A DNA stretch of 64,000 bases from Micromonospora sp. Llam0 (GTDB taxonomy: Bacteria; Actinomycetota; Actinomycetes; Mycobacteriales; Micromonosporaceae), in contig NZ_RJJY01000002.1 of the NCBI RefSeq assembly GCF_003751085.1, positions 1,922,001 through 1,986,000 on the forward strand, given 5' to 3'. Each line of letters starts with the position of its first letter. The stretch's first letter is position 1. The translations under genes were made by a program, and so were the position numbers. This document shows positions 40,505-49,390 of this stretch, one piece after another. Under the pieces are notes generated by a model. The model saw nothing but the letters and a program-made list of their open reading frames with translations, made no database searches and was not told where the DNA came from.

Positions 40505-41785
40505 GTGACGACACGGCGACACCGGTTCATCCAACACCGCAAGGCCGTCGGTTTCACTCAAGAGGGGCTGGCTGCGCACCTGTACATCGACCGCACCACC
40601 GTCGCGCGATGGGAGCGCGGCGAGACAGACCCACACCCAGCGGTACGCGCGCGACTCGCCGAGGCCCTTGACCTGCCAATTGATCAGCTCGACGCGCTGC
40701 TCAGCGCCGAGCCGACGAATCTCGCTCTGGACAGCACCGATTCCGGCGGTACGGTGGCATTTGGGGATACCGATGGAGGTGATCTTGTGAACCGCCGTAC
40801 TTTCGCGATCAACACTGCTCTCGCCGGCCTCGGCATCGCCACACCGCTGCGCGACTGGATCACATCGCCGCAGGTGCCGCAGCACCTCGGCATGGAGCAC
40901 ATGCAGCAGGTCTCCGAGACGATCCTGGCCTTCCGGCGTGCCGACGCGGCGGTCGGCGGCGACAGCCTGTGCGACGTCGCCATCGCCATGTACCGTCGCC
41001 TGACCCGCTGGGAGCGTGAGGCAAGCTACAGCCGCCAGGTCGGCGAAGCCCTGCAGGACCGCCTCGGCGATCTGGAAGCGCAAACCGGCTGGCTCGCCCT
41101 CGACGCCGAGCGCCACGACGAGTCGCGCCACTACCTCCACGCAGCTTTCGTCCGTGCCCGGCTCCGCGACGATCCTCGACTTGAGGTGTGTGCGCTCCAG
41201 CAGCTCTCGATGCTCCTCCGCGAGACGGACCCGCAGGAGGCTTCGCGGTACGCCGAGGCCGCTCAGCGAATTGCCGCACCATGGGCCACCCCGCGCTTGA
41301 AGACCCTGCTGCACCTGCGCTCCGCCCTCGCCCACGCCCAGGCCGGCGACGTTTCCGGGTTCGGACGGGAGTTGGTGAACTCCAAAATCCAGTTCGACCG
41401 TGGTCTGCACGACGATGATCCGGTCTACATCGGATTCGTCACCATCCACGAGGTCAATGCCGCCGAAGGGCTCTCCCACCTGGCGCTCGACCGCCCCGAC
41501 CGGGCCGCAGCCAGCTTCATCGGCCGGCTCGAACACCCCGATCCGGTCTTCAAACGGAACGAGTACCTGGGAAAGCTCAACATGGCTACGGCCCTGAACC
41601 AGCAGGGCGACCATGCGGGATCCGGCTCGATCGCGCTCAACGTTCTGCCCGCTGTCGCGTCGCTCAAATCTCGACGTACCCGGAAGCGTCTGGCAACCCT
41701 GCGAGCCGACCTCGGGCGGACGGCTCCCCACGTGCCGGCAGCTCGTGACTTCATCGAGGCGTACGACGCCGCCAAGGTCGCCTGA
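40505..41785 (+). CDS. XRE-family regulator with TPR-like C-terminus
   Basis: A 426-residue protein. Residues 5-60 are an XRE helix-turn-helix (RFIQHRKAVGFTQEGLAAHL, IDRTTVARWERGETDPHPAV). The rest is all-helical, with TPR-like repeats (ALQDRLGDLEAQTGWLALDAERHDESRHYLHAAFVRARLRDD and similar). This is the actinobacterial 'HTH plus TPR' group that may sense peptides. GTG 40505 follows GGAGGG by 7 bp; GTG 40451 would add 18 residues without homology. HicA starts only 6 bp after its stop, so this regulator and HicAB may be one transcript. Confidence 0.85.
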   Translation: MTTRRHRFIQHRKAVGFTQEGLAAHLYIDRTTVARWERGETDPHPAVRARLAEALDLPIDQLDALLSAEPTNLALDSTDSGGTVAFGDTDGGDLVNRRTFAINTALAGLGIATPLRDWITSPQVPQHLGMEHMQQVSETILAFRRADAAVGGDSLCDVAIAMYRRLTRWEREASYSRQVGEALQDRLGDLEAQTGWLALDAERHDESRHYLHAAFVRARLRDDPRLEVCALQQLSMLLRETDPQEASRYAEAAQRIAAPWATPRLKTLLHLRSALAHAQAGDVSGFGRELVNSKIQFDRGLHDDDPVYIGFVTIHEVNAAEGLSHLALDRPDRAAASFIGRLEHPDPVFKRNEYLGKLNMATALNQQGDHAGSGSIALNVLPAVASLKSRRTRKRLATLRADLGRTAPHVPAARDFIEAYDAAKVA

Positions 41786-41791
41786 CGATCC

Positions 41792-42031
41792 ATGGGAAGT
41801 GAATGGCCTTCGCTTAAGGCGCGTGCATTGCTGCGGATCTTGATCAACCTTGGATACGAAGTCCAACGACAGACGGGCTCGCACCGCCGCCTCGTTTGTG
41901 ATCGTCGCCCCCCGATAACGTTCGCCTTCCACGACAGATCAACCGTGTCTCCGCGGGCTGTTAGAGTCATCCTGGTACAGCAGGCAGGGCTGTCACTGGA
42001 CGAGGCGAGAGAGGTGTTGAAGGATGCCTGA
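41792..42031 (+). CDS. hicA: HicA-family mRNA interferase toxin
   Basis: A 79-residue HicA protein with the double-stranded-RNA-binding-like fold: LKARALLRILINLGYEVQRQTGSHRRLVCD, where His31 in GSHRR is the catalytic residue, and ITFAFHDRSTVSPRAVRVILVQQAGLSLDEAREVL. HicA cleaves mRNA and tmRNA. Its 3' end overlaps hicB by 8 bp, the usual toxin-first order. Catalytic His is present, so activity is expected. Confidence 0.9.
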   Translation: MGSEWPSLKARALLRILINLGYEVQRQTGSHRRLVCDRRPPITFAFHDRSTVSPRAVRVILVQQAGLSLDEAREVLKDA

Positions 42032-42629
42032 GACCGTTCTCGACCTGATTGTGGTTTCTCCACAGACCGACGAGGAAGACTGGGCCATCTACAGCCCTCA
42101 GATCCCCGGGCTGGCGGGCGGTCGCGACAGTTTTCTACAACTTCGCGAGGATCTACCCGAAATCCTCCGCTTTGCCGGAGTCGATTTGCCTGCGCACCTC
42201 CGGATCCACGTTGAGGAGATCTACGAATCAACCGATACCGACTACGTCATTCGAGTGGCTCAGGATCCTTGTCACAAGGACCGTGCGGCGACTGCCAACC
42301 GTCTCCGGGCAGCACTGACGGATGAGCGGCAGCGGTACGACCTCCTTAGCTCGCCCCGCACCCGAACGGGCGAAGTTCTTTTCATCAGCGCGGTCGCTTC
42401 CGACACGCTCGGCGAGCTGGCGGCGCAACTCCACCCCTCCGGGGACGCTGCGGTAATTGTCTGCAGCGTGGCAGACAATTTCATCTGGACCTTCCACTTC
42501 ACCAACAGCGAAGAACTCGACGAAGACGCGCGTTCTCTCGTCGATCTGGGAATCTCGGAGAGCACGACCATCGGCGAGATCATGGGGCAGCGGACCAACA
42601 GCCACCCGCTGGCGGTTCTCGCGGCCTAG
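42024..42629 (+). CDS. hicB: HicB-like antitoxin with long C-terminal domain
   Basis: A 201-residue protein. The first 70 residues form the degenerate RNase H-like HicB fold: VLDLIVVSPQTDEEDWAIYSPQIPGLAGGRDSFLQLREDLPEIL. Ordinary HicB proteins end near residue 130 with a DNA-binding ribbon-helix-helix or HTH. Here residues 80-201 are different: TADERQRYDLLSSPRT-like and VADNFIWTFHFTNSEELDEDARSLVDL segments, with no visible DNA-binding motif. It overlaps hicA by 8 bp. The first half supports the antitoxin role; the second half is of unknown function. Confidence 0.75.
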   Translation: MPETVLDLIVVSPQTDEEDWAIYSPQIPGLAGGRDSFLQLREDLPEILRFAGVDLPAHLRIHVEEIYESTDTDYVIRVAQDPCHKDRAATANRLRAALTDERQRYDLLSSPRTRTGEVLFISAVASDTLGELAAQLHPSGDAAVIVCSVADNFIWTFHFTNSEELDEDARSLVDLGISESTTIGEIMGQRTNSHPLAVLAA

Positions 42630-42664
42630 CCCACTAGAGACTGGACTCGAAGGAAGGCGACTTG

Positions 42665-43201
42665 ATGGCGGTCGACGGTCTCAAGCTCGACGTCTACGAC
42701 GCCGACCAGGCGAAGGCAATCCTTGAAGAGCTGGTCGCCGTCTACGTCGAGATCTACGACGAGCCGGCCGACGCGTTCCACGGCGAGGACCGCTACCGCC
42801 GGCAGATCAACGGGCACATGACGCTGCCCGGCTGGAAGCTCGTCACCGGCACAGTCGGCAACGAACTCGTCGGCTACGCGTACGGCTTCCCGCTGTCGTC
42901 GGACCGCTGGTGGGCCGGGCTGCTCACGCCCGTACCGGACGGCTTCACCGAGGAGGACGGGCAGCGCACCTTCGCGATCAGCGAACTCATGGTCCGCGAA
43001 TCCTGGCGGCGACAGGGCATCGCCCGCGCGCTGCACGACGCCTTGCTCGGCAACCGCGCCGAGTCCCGAGCCACCCTGCTTGCCGACCCGAAGAACGCCC
43101 CGGCGCAGGCCGCGTACGCCTCCTGGGGCTGGCGCACCGTCGCCCAGCTTCGCCCCAACTGGGAGAACTCCCCCACCTACGACGTCCTCATCCGCCCGTA
43201 G
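42665..43201 (+). CDS. GNAT-family N-acetyltransferase
   Basis: A 178-residue acetyltransferase with FAISELMVRESWRRQGIARALHDALL as the acetyl-CoA loop (R-x2-G-I-A) and ATLLADPKNAPAQAAYASWGWRTV behind it. A GAAGGAAGG Shine-Dalgarno precedes ATG 42665 by 6 bp. It lies between two toxin-antitoxin pairs; some GNAT proteins are toxins (TacT type), but this one has an ordinary length, lacks the paired ribbon-helix-helix antitoxin and reads more like a small-molecule acetyltransferase. Confidence 0.85.
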   Translation: MAVDGLKLDVYDADQAKAILEELVAVYVEIYDEPADAFHGEDRYRRQINGHMTLPGWKLVTGTVGNELVGYAYGFPLSSDRWWAGLLTPVPDGFTEEDGQRTFAISELMVRESWRRQGIARALHDALLGNRAESRATLLADPKNAPAQAAYASWGWRTVAQLRPNWENSPTYDVLIRP

Positions 43202-43321
43202 CCCATCGAGGTGACGCCCACGCACCCTAAAACGGACGCGTGAGGTATCTCAGCGTCACCTCGACAAAGGTGCGAACCGGCTGCGGGCACGGATGGCACT
43301 TGGATGTCGTATGATTTTCCT

Positions 43322-43525
43322 ATGGTTACCACAGTCAACCTGCCGGACGATCTGCACGCGCAGCTCAAGCAGATCGCTGAGACCGAGCACCGGTCGGCCA
43401 ACGCCACCATCGTCGTCGCGATCGAGGAGTACGTCGCGAGGCACAGCAAGCGGTCCAAGGTGCGTGGGTTGGCCGCAGATGTGGCCGAGCGCCACCGTGA
43501 GCTGCTCGACCGACTGGCCCAGTGA
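43322..43525 (+). CDS. Ribbon-helix-helix antitoxin of a Fic/Doc pair
   Basis: A 67-residue protein beginning MVTTVNLPDDLHAQLKQIAETEHRSANATIVVAIEEYV, an Arc/MetJ-type ribbon-helix-helix. A -10-like TATGAT (43310-43315) lies 6 bp before ATG 43322, so the mRNA is probably leaderless. The stop overlaps the Doc gene by 4 bp. It should neutralise and co-repress the downstream toxin (inferred from the arrangement). Confidence 0.85.
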   Translation: MVTTVNLPDDLHAQLKQIAETEHRSANATIVVAIEEYVARHSKRSKVRGLAADVAERHRELLDRLAQ

Positions 43526-43920
43526 CCGTCTATCTCGACGTCGAAGACCTGCTGGAGATCGGCTCGATCGTCTTCGGTACGCCAGCCAAGGTCCGCGACT
43601 ACGGGCTGCTCGCCTCCGCCGCCGCCCGACCGAGCACGATCGTCTTCGGGCAGGAGGCCTACCCCGACCTCGCGGGCAAAGCGGCCAGCCTGCTGCACTC
43701 GATCTGCGGCAACCACGCACTCGTCGACGGCAACAAACGCCTTGCCTGGGCCGCCGCGCTGGTCTTCATCAACATCAACACCGGTGCGACGATCCCGGAC
43801 GTCGACGTCGACCGCGCTGAGGCGTTCATGCTCGCAGTCGCCGACGGCAGCCTGCACGAGGTCGACGCGATCGCAGCGGAGCTGCGACGGCTCGGGGTCC
43901 TCGATGAACTCAGCTCGTGA
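43522..43920 (+). CDS. doc: Fic/Doc-family toxin
   Basis: A 132-residue Doc-type protein. The active loop HALVDGNKR (65-73) matches the Fic motif with His, Asp, Asn, Lys and Arg in place; Doc toxins use it to phosphorylate EF-Tu and Fic proteins to AMPylate targets. The first helix segment LEIGSIVFGTPAKVRDYGLLASAAARP is typical of Doc. It is coupled to the ribbon-helix-helix antitoxin by a GTGA overlap. Its last 11 bp overlap the convergent trypsin-NACHT-WD40 gene. Confidence 0.87.
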   Translation: MTVYLDVEDLLEIGSIVFGTPAKVRDYGLLASAAARPSTIVFGQEAYPDLAGKAASLLHSICGNHALVDGNKRLAWAAALVFININTGATIPDVDVDRAEAFMLAVADGSLHEVDAIAAELRRLGVLDELSS

Positions 43921-46900
43921 TCGTGAGCGCCAGCAGGCCCTGGTCCAGCCCGATCAGTAGCGTGTCGTCGACAGTGCAGCAGGCCAGCGCTGGATGGAGC
44001 ACGGGGATCGTGCGTACCGCGCGAGCGGTCGGTGGGTCCCAGACCCGGACGGTGCGGTCGTGGCTGGTCGAGGCGAGCAGGTCACGCCCACCCACCCGGA
44101 CCAGGCTCAGCCCGGTCACCGGCCCCGTGTGCCCGGTCAGCCAGTGGATCGGCTGCCCCCGCTCGGCGTCCCACAACCGGATCGTGTGGTCCGCGCTGGC
44201 CGATGCCAGCGCCGGACGGTCGGCGACCACGAGCCCGCAGAGTGCGTTCACCGCGTCCTGATGCCCCTGCTGCGTCCAGAGCTGCGTGCCGTCGGTGTCC
44301 CAGAGCATGATGGTGCCGCTCTTGTCTGCGGAGGCGAGCAGCTCGCCGGCAGGCCCGGCGACCGTGGCCAGCGTCGTCACCCAGGCCAGGGTCACGTGCC
44401 CGAGTAACACCCCGCGCACGTCGCCCGAGTACGGACGCCACAGCCGGACAGTCTGGTCGTCGCCGGCAGAGGCCACCAACAGCTCCGCGTCGTGCTGCAC
44501 CGGGCAGACGGCGGCGACGCGCTCGTAGTGGCCGTTCATCTCCCCCTGTAGTGTCCCGTCCCGCGCGTCCCACAGCTTGACGGCTCGATCATCGCCAGCG
44601 GTCAGGATGCGCGGTTCCTCCTCGTCGGGTACGACACACAGCGCATTGACCGGGCCGTCCGACGCCCGGAACTCGCGCAGTTGGGCACCGGTGACCGCAT
44701 CCCAGATCCGTACCTGCCCGTCCAATCCGGCGGATGCGACCAGCCGGCCCTCGGCGCCCGGCACCGGGCACACTGCGGTCACCGCCCCGATCCGGTCGCG
44801 CTCGGCGACCGCCCCAGGCGGTCCGCCGCCCGGGTCCCACAGCCGAACGGTGCCGTCGTCGCCGGCGGTGGCGAGCATCCGGTTCTTCGCCGTCGGCAGC
44901 TCGCAGACCGCTCGGATCCAGCTGGCATGCCCACGCAAGCTCGGTCGGGGAATCCAGGTCTGCTGCGGGGCGCCGGTCGGCACCTCCCACATCCGGATCA
45001 GCCCGTCCTCACCGGTCGTTACCAGCAGGCAGCCATCATTGGTGTCAACTGTGCACAGATCAGTCAGCGGACCCCCGGTTTGCAGGACCTGGACGCATGC
45101 CCCGGTCAGTGGATCCCAGATCCGCACTGTGCCGTCGTAGCCGGCCGAGGCGAGCAGCGTACGGCCGGGGGTACGAACGGCGTACAGGGTGTTGACCCAG
45201 CCGAGGTGGCCGGTGAGGACGCCGATCGGTTCGCCGGTTGCCGGGTCCCACAGCCGCACCGTGCCGTCGTAGCCGGTGGAGGCGAGCAACTGTCGGTCCC
45301 CGACGGGCACGTGGGTCACCGCCGTCACCCAACCGGTGTGACTGCTCAGCACATGGCATGGTCTGCCGGTGGCCGGATCCCACAACCGCACCGTCCGGTC
45401 GTCACCGGCGGAGGCGAGCAGGTCGCCGTCGGGCATTGGGATCGCGCAGATGTTGCGTACCCAGTCGCCGTGGCCACGCAGTTCGTGCCGGCGGTGCCCG
45501 GCACGTGGATCCCACAGTCCGATGGTGCCGTCGTGACTCGCCGTGGCGAGCAGCACCTCGCCTGTAGCGAGACGCACCGCGCACACCCCGTGGATCGTGT
45601 CGTCGTGGCCGGTGAAGGTCTGCTCGGCCTGGTTGGTCAGCGGGTCCCAGAGCCGCACAGTGCCGTCGTCGCCGGCCGAGGCGAGCAGCCGACGCCCGTC
45701 GATGACGATCGCCGCGACGTCGTAGACGGCCTGCGAGTGTCCGTCGAGGATGCTGCGTTCCTGCCGGGGCGGGGTGTGCGCCCAGCCTGCCCGGTACGGG
45801 GCGGCCGCCGCCGTGATCCCGTTGTCCAGGCCATCGAGCCGGTCGACGACGGAGAACAACGCGGCCCGCTCAGCCGGCGCGGCTGCCACCGCCAGCGGGG
45901 TCCGTTGCAGGAGCCGGGCGCGGGCAACCGCGAGCGGCGTCTGGGCCGCGTCCGCCACCGTGAGTAACCGGTCCAGGTGGGCATGCAGCAGATAGTCGTT
46001 GTCGGTGAGTAGGTCGTCGACGGCGCCGGCGCGGGACGCGTGCTGCGGTAGCGACCGCAGCAGGTAGTCGGGAGCCGTGGCCCATCCGGTGGCTCGCGCG
46101 GCGGCGGTCCAGCTCGCGAGCAGCCGGGCGTGGTCGTCACGCCGCGCCGCCTGCGCGTCCCGATCGGCCAGCAGCGCGTCGTTGAGCGCCTGGTGGAACA
46201 GCCGGTACACGGGCTGAGCGCCGCCGCCGGTCTCGACGAGGAAGTTCGCCGCCGAGGTTCGCGCGAAGTCGGCGAGTTCCGGTTCGGTGACCGCCCCGCC
46301 GAGGGCTTCGATCGCGGTCTGCCACAACGGCAGCGGCAGTCCTGGCGTCTCGGCGTACGCCAGGGCGGTCAACGCCAGCCGGGCCGATGTCCGGCCGGCG
46401 GTCGGCAGCCCGGCCAGGTAGGTGTCCAGGGCGTGCGCCACGGTAGCGGTGAACGACACCTCGTCCGGGTCGATCGCGATGTTGTCGCGCAGTGCGTGAG
46501 CGCGGGCGACCAGGCCAGCGACCAGAAAGTTTCCCTTGGCGAGAGCGGCGATGCGGCGGGCGAGCGGCGCGGCGACGGCCGGATCGGCGTACGGGTTTCC
46601 TGGTCGTTCGGCGCCGATCAGTTGCAGCGTCGCCTGGGCGTAGTCGGCCAGGTCGGATTCGGCGAAGTACTCGGGCGCGTCCAGGTCGACGAGTTCCGCG
46701 TTACCGCCGAAGCGGCTGATCAGGTCACCGTGGTCGTCAGAACGCCGGGTGCCGATCACGATCCGCAGACCCCGAGGGCCACAGTCACGGGCCAGGGGCA
46801 TCAGGATGTCGTCGATGACCATGCGCGCCTGCGCCGGGTCGGTCGCCTCGTCGAGGGCGTCGAGGACCAGGGTGAACCTGGTCCGCCGGTGGTTCAGCTG

Positions 46901-47974
46901 ATCGCGCACCGCAGGCATCAGATCAGCCGGTACGCCGGGCAGCTCGACGGCGACGGCACGGGCGATCTCGGCGGCGACTTCGAGGGCTGTCTTGCCCTTG
47001 ACATGCACCGCGCAGGAGACCGCACCGACCGGAGCTCGGACGGCCACGTCGGTGTCGGCCAGCTCCCCGCTGATCTGCTGGTCGGCGGTGGTGACGATCC
47101 GCCCGAGTACGGCCGACTTGCCGACCCCCGGCGACCCGGTGACGATCAACGGCCGGCTGACCGGTTCGGCGCTGTCGATCCAGTCGACGATGCGGTGCAG
47201 AGCGGCGGCCCGGCCGCGGAACCGCGCGCCGCCTTCGGTGTCGACCGCGACCCCACGCGCCCTGGGCAGCCAGTGCCGGCCAGCCTCGCCGTCGGTGGCC
47301 AGGGCCCATCCCCAGGCGGCGAGGGCGGCGTCGTCCGCGTCGGCGGCCCGCCAGGCGGACAAGGTCGCCAGCTTCATGTCCGGTAGTTGCTGGTCGGCGT
47401 AGTGCAGGGTCACGGCCTGACCGCCGCCCTGGGCATCGGCGGTGACGACGACGCCGACCACCGCCTGGTACTCGGATGACCAGACCGCACCGCCGCTGAA
47501 CCCTTTGCTCAGCTGGGTGGCCGGCGAGGTGTGGATCATGACGCGGCCCCACCCACCGGGCTGGCCGACACTACCTTCGGCATGGCAGCCGCCGACCACG
47601 TACGTCGGGAATCCGTACGTCCAGTATGGAGTTCCAGCCAGTGGCTTGGCGGGCAGACAACGAAGTCGGGCCGGAGTCACCGAGGCCGGCACCGGCTCCA
47701 CGAGTTCAAGCATTACCAGGTCGACCTTGGCGTCCCGCATCCCGTCGTGCGGGCAGCCGCCGATCCGGCGGCGGTCGAACCAGGTGACCTTCTCGGCCAG
47801 TGGAAACGAGATCCAGAGGTCGTCGTGCAGCTGCCCGTCGTTGCCGAACACGACATGGTGGCAGGTCAGCACCAGGTTGCTCTCCACAACGATGCCGGTG
47901 CCGACGGGGGTGTCCTGTTGCTGCCCGCGGTGCAGGGCGACCAGCCAGGAGCAGTCGTCGGGTCCTGCGGTCAC
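43910..47974 (-). CDS. Trypsin-like protease/NACHT-type STAND ATPase/WD40 fusion (NLR-like)
   Basis: A 1354-residue cytoplasmic protein in three parts. Residues 1-210: trypsin-like peptidase with His40 (LTCHHVV), Asp85 (KVDLVML) and Ser160 (KGFSGGAVW), all intact. Residues about 250-700: STAND/NACHT ATPase with Walker A GSPGVGKS (280-287) and Walker B LVLDALDE (369-376). From about 740: about 14 WD40 repeats, each with a DGTVRLWD-type end, enough for two seven-blade propellers. This is the layout of bacterial NLR-like conflict proteins: propellers sense, NACHT oligomerises, protease acts. A small trypsin-co-occurring partner gene precedes it by 17 bp. The target is unknown. Confidence 0.9.
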   Translation of the reverse strand: MTAGPDDCSWLVALHRGQQQDTPVGTGIVVESNLVLTCHHVVFGNDGQLHDDLWISFPLAEKVTWFDRRRIGGCPHDGMRDAKVDLVMLELVEPVPASVTPARLRCLPAKPLAGTPYWTYGFPTYVVGGCHAEGSVGQPGGWGRVMIHTSPATQLSKGFSGGAVWSSEYQAVVGVVVTADAQGGGQAVTLHYADQQLPDMKLATLSAWRAADADDAALAAWGWALATDGEAGRHWLPRARGVAVDTEGGARFRGRAAALHRIVDWIDSAEPVSRPLIVTGSPGVGKSAVLGRIVTTADQQISGELADTDVAVRAPVGAVSCAVHVKGKTALEVAAEIARAVAVELPGVPADLMPAVRDQLNHRRTRFTLVLDALDEATDPAQARMVIDDILMPLARDCGPRGLRIVIGTRRSDDHGDLISRFGGNAELVDLDAPEYFAESDLADYAQATLQLIGAERPGNPYADPAVAAPLARRIAALAKGNFLVAGLVARAHALRDNIAIDPDEVSFTATVAHALDTYLAGLPTAGRTSARLALTALAYAETPGLPLPLWQTAIEALGGAVTEPELADFARTSAANFLVETGGGAQPVYRLFHQALNDALLADRDAQAARRDDHARLLASWTAAARATGWATAPDYLLRSLPQHASRAGAVDDLLTDNDYLLHAHLDRLLTVADAAQTPLAVARARLLQRTPLAVAAAPAERAALFSVVDRLDGLDNGITAAAAPYRAGWAHTPPRQERSILDGHSQAVYDVAAIVIDGRRLLASAGDDGTVRLWDPLTNQAEQTFTGHDDTIHGVCAVRLATGEVLLATASHDGTIGLWDPRAGHRRHELRGHGDWVRNICAIPMPDGDLLASAGDDRTVRLWDPATGRPCHVLSSHTGWVTAVTHVPVGDRQLLASTGYDGTVRLWDPATGEPIGVLTGHLGWVNTLYAVRTPGRTLLASAGYDGTVRIWDPLTGACVQVLQTGGPLTDLCTVDTNDGCLLVTTGEDGLIRMWEVPTGAPQQTWIPRPSLRGHASWIRAVCELPTAKNRMLATAGDDGTVRLWDPGGGPPGAVAERDRIGAVTAVCPVPGAEGRLVASAGLDGQVRIWDAVTGAQLREFRASDGPVNALCVVPDEEEPRILTAGDDRAVKLWDARDGTLQGEMNGHYERVAAVCPVQHDAELLVASAGDDQTVRLWRPYSGDVRGVLLGHVTLAWVTTLATVAGPAGELLASADKSGTIMLWDTDGTQLWTQQGHQDAVNALCGLVVADRPALASASADHTIRLWDAERGQPIHWLTGHTGPVTGLSLVRVGGRDLLASTSHDRTVRVWDPPTARAVRTIPVLHPALACCTVDDTLLIGLDQGLLALTITS

Positions 47975-47991
47975 CAGCCGCTCCGTCCCGG

Positions 47992-48321
47992 TCAGCGCCG
48001 CATCGTGGTGCCGGCGTCCGGCGCCCCACCCGGATACCAGCCGAGGGTGACCTCGAAATTTCCTTCAGCCGCCGCCTTGGCGACCACCCAGTTGGCCGTT
48101 CCGGTCGCCTTGATGCCGAACTTCACCTCGACGGCATCCGGGGAGACAGCCTTGACCTGGTCCAACAACACACTGGCGGCGGCGATGGCAGGAGCAGCGG
48201 ACTCCCGTACCCAGCCAACGACGTCGCCGACCCCGGCCGGCTGAAAACCAACCGGCGGATCGATCTCGACCATCGCTACCGTCTTGTCGTCGACCTGGTA
48301 GCGGACCACTTCGGACTGCAC
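47992..48321 (-). CDS. Trypsin-co-occurring (Trypco1 / CU044_2847-type) small protein
   Basis: A 109-residue protein: VVRYQVDDKTVAMVEIDPPVG, then AGVGDVVGWVRESAAPAIAAASVLLDQVKAVSPDAVEVKFGIKATGTANWVVAKAAAEGNFEVTLGW. The 'EVEVxFGIKxTxxxNxVVAKAxxEGNFxVTLxW' type end matches a family known to sit beside trypsin-like STAND proteins in actinobacterial conflict systems. GTG 48321 follows GGAGG by 6 bp. It is the first gene of a two-gene operon with the trypsin-NACHT-WD40 gene and may be the protease's substrate or regulator (inferred). Confidence 0.8.
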   Translation of the reverse strand: MQSEVVRYQVDDKTVAMVEIDPPVGFQPAGVGDVVGWVRESAAPAIAAASVLLDQVKAVSPDAVEVKFGIKATGTANWVVAKAAAEGNFEVTLGWYPGGAPDAGTTMRR

Positions 48322-48697
48322 CGCACACCTCCGCTGCCCGACAGAAACGGGCATAAGACCGCAGCCCGCGCTTTGCGGACCGCCACCCGGGTTGCACCGA
48401 CCAGCCATGCTGCCTCTCACCGACGAGATTTGGCAACGGTTCTATTCATGATCACCTTCCGACCCCTGCGAACAGGTGTTTCAGGCGACCTCCTGCCCTG
48501 CGACATTGAAGATCCACTCATAGCGGAGTGTCAGCTATCTGCACCGTACGGACGAACCTTGCGCCGATCCGGCGGTATCGGCAGAATCGGCCAGTGCCCA
48601 GGCCACCCCCGGCCCGGCACCTCATCTTCCCGGCCACCCCGAGCTATTGATCATCGCCATGTCGATGCGACCGCTCACGCCCCTTGAGGAGCACCGC
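48322..48697. other. Divergent promoter region between the two conflict operons
   Basis: The 376-bp gap has no credible gene. It is a little richer in A+T than the flanks around 48430-48560. I see no perfect repeat longer than 7 bp, so no operator is called. Confidence 0.45.
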
Positions 48698-49390
48698 ATG
48701 TCGGAGAAGGAACTCACCCTCGTCGAGCGGTGCGTACTCATCAACCTGATGGTCAAGGCCGCTCCGCTGCAGCAGAGCTACCTGATCAACGTCGCGGGCG
48801 TCACCGGGCTCAAGGCGACCCATCGCCGCACCCTGGAAACCCTTGGGCTGATCGAGGTGACGGAGAAGCCGATCACCCTGCACCTGACCGACAACGGGTG
48901 GCAGGCAGCCAAGGCGGAGTTGAGCAAGGACGAGCCACCGAAGGGTGCCGGCACCGCCGGTGCGACGCTCTACACGGTGCTCGACTTCGTTCGTCGGCTG
49001 ATCGACCACTCGGGCGTGCCCGCCGACGACCTGTTCCGGATGCAGTTCAAGCCCAACGAGATCGCTTCCACCATCGACCCGGCAGAGCCGGCCGCGACGA
49101 CGGCCAACGGCAGCGGAGCGAGCCAGGTCGACGTGGCCACGCGGATCCGGCGGGCGTACCAGGAGCTGATCGACCAGCCCGGCGACTACGTCATGCTGGC
49201 CGCGCTGCGGGCCGCGCTCGCCGATCTGTCTCGCGACGATCTCGACGCCGCGCTGATCAAGCTCAACCAGGACCCCGACGTGCAGATCGTGCCGGAATCC
49301 AACCAGAAGGTACTCAGAACGCAGGAGCGCGACGCCGCCGTCAGCATCGGCAATCAGCTCCGGCATCTGATTTCGATCTCGCCCTCATGA
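48698..49390 (+). CDS. Winged-helix protein, partner of the dual-ATPase protein
   Basis: A 230-residue protein. Residues 1-75 look like a winged helix (ELTLVERCVLINLMVKAAPL, SYLINVAGVTGLKATHRRTLETLGLIEVTEKPITLHLTDNGW). The C-terminal third (DVATRIRRAYQELIDQPGDYVMLAALRAALADLSRDDLDAALIKLNQDPDVQIVPESNQKVL) looks like a second wHTH. ATG 48698 follows GAGGAGC by 6-7 bp. The stop overlaps the next start (ATGA), so its product and the dual ATPase are made together, probably as one complex. No enzyme motif is visible. Confidence 0.7.
   Translation: MSEKELTLVERCVLINLMVKAAPLQQSYLINVAGVTGLKATHRRTLETLGLIEVTEKPITLHLTDNGWQAAKAELSKDEPPKGAGTAGATLYTVLDFVRRLIDHSGVPADDLFRMQFKPNEIASTIDPAEPAATTANGSGASQVDVATRIRRAYQELIDQPGDYVMLAALRAALADLSRDDLDAALIKLNQDPDVQIVPESNQKVLRTQERDAAVSIGNQLRHLISISPS

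Noticed and set aside
42665..43201. GNAT gene as a TacT-type toxin between two toxin-antitoxin pairs
   Set aside because: It has its own Shine-Dalgarno, no overlapping antitoxin gene and ordinary acetyltransferase features.
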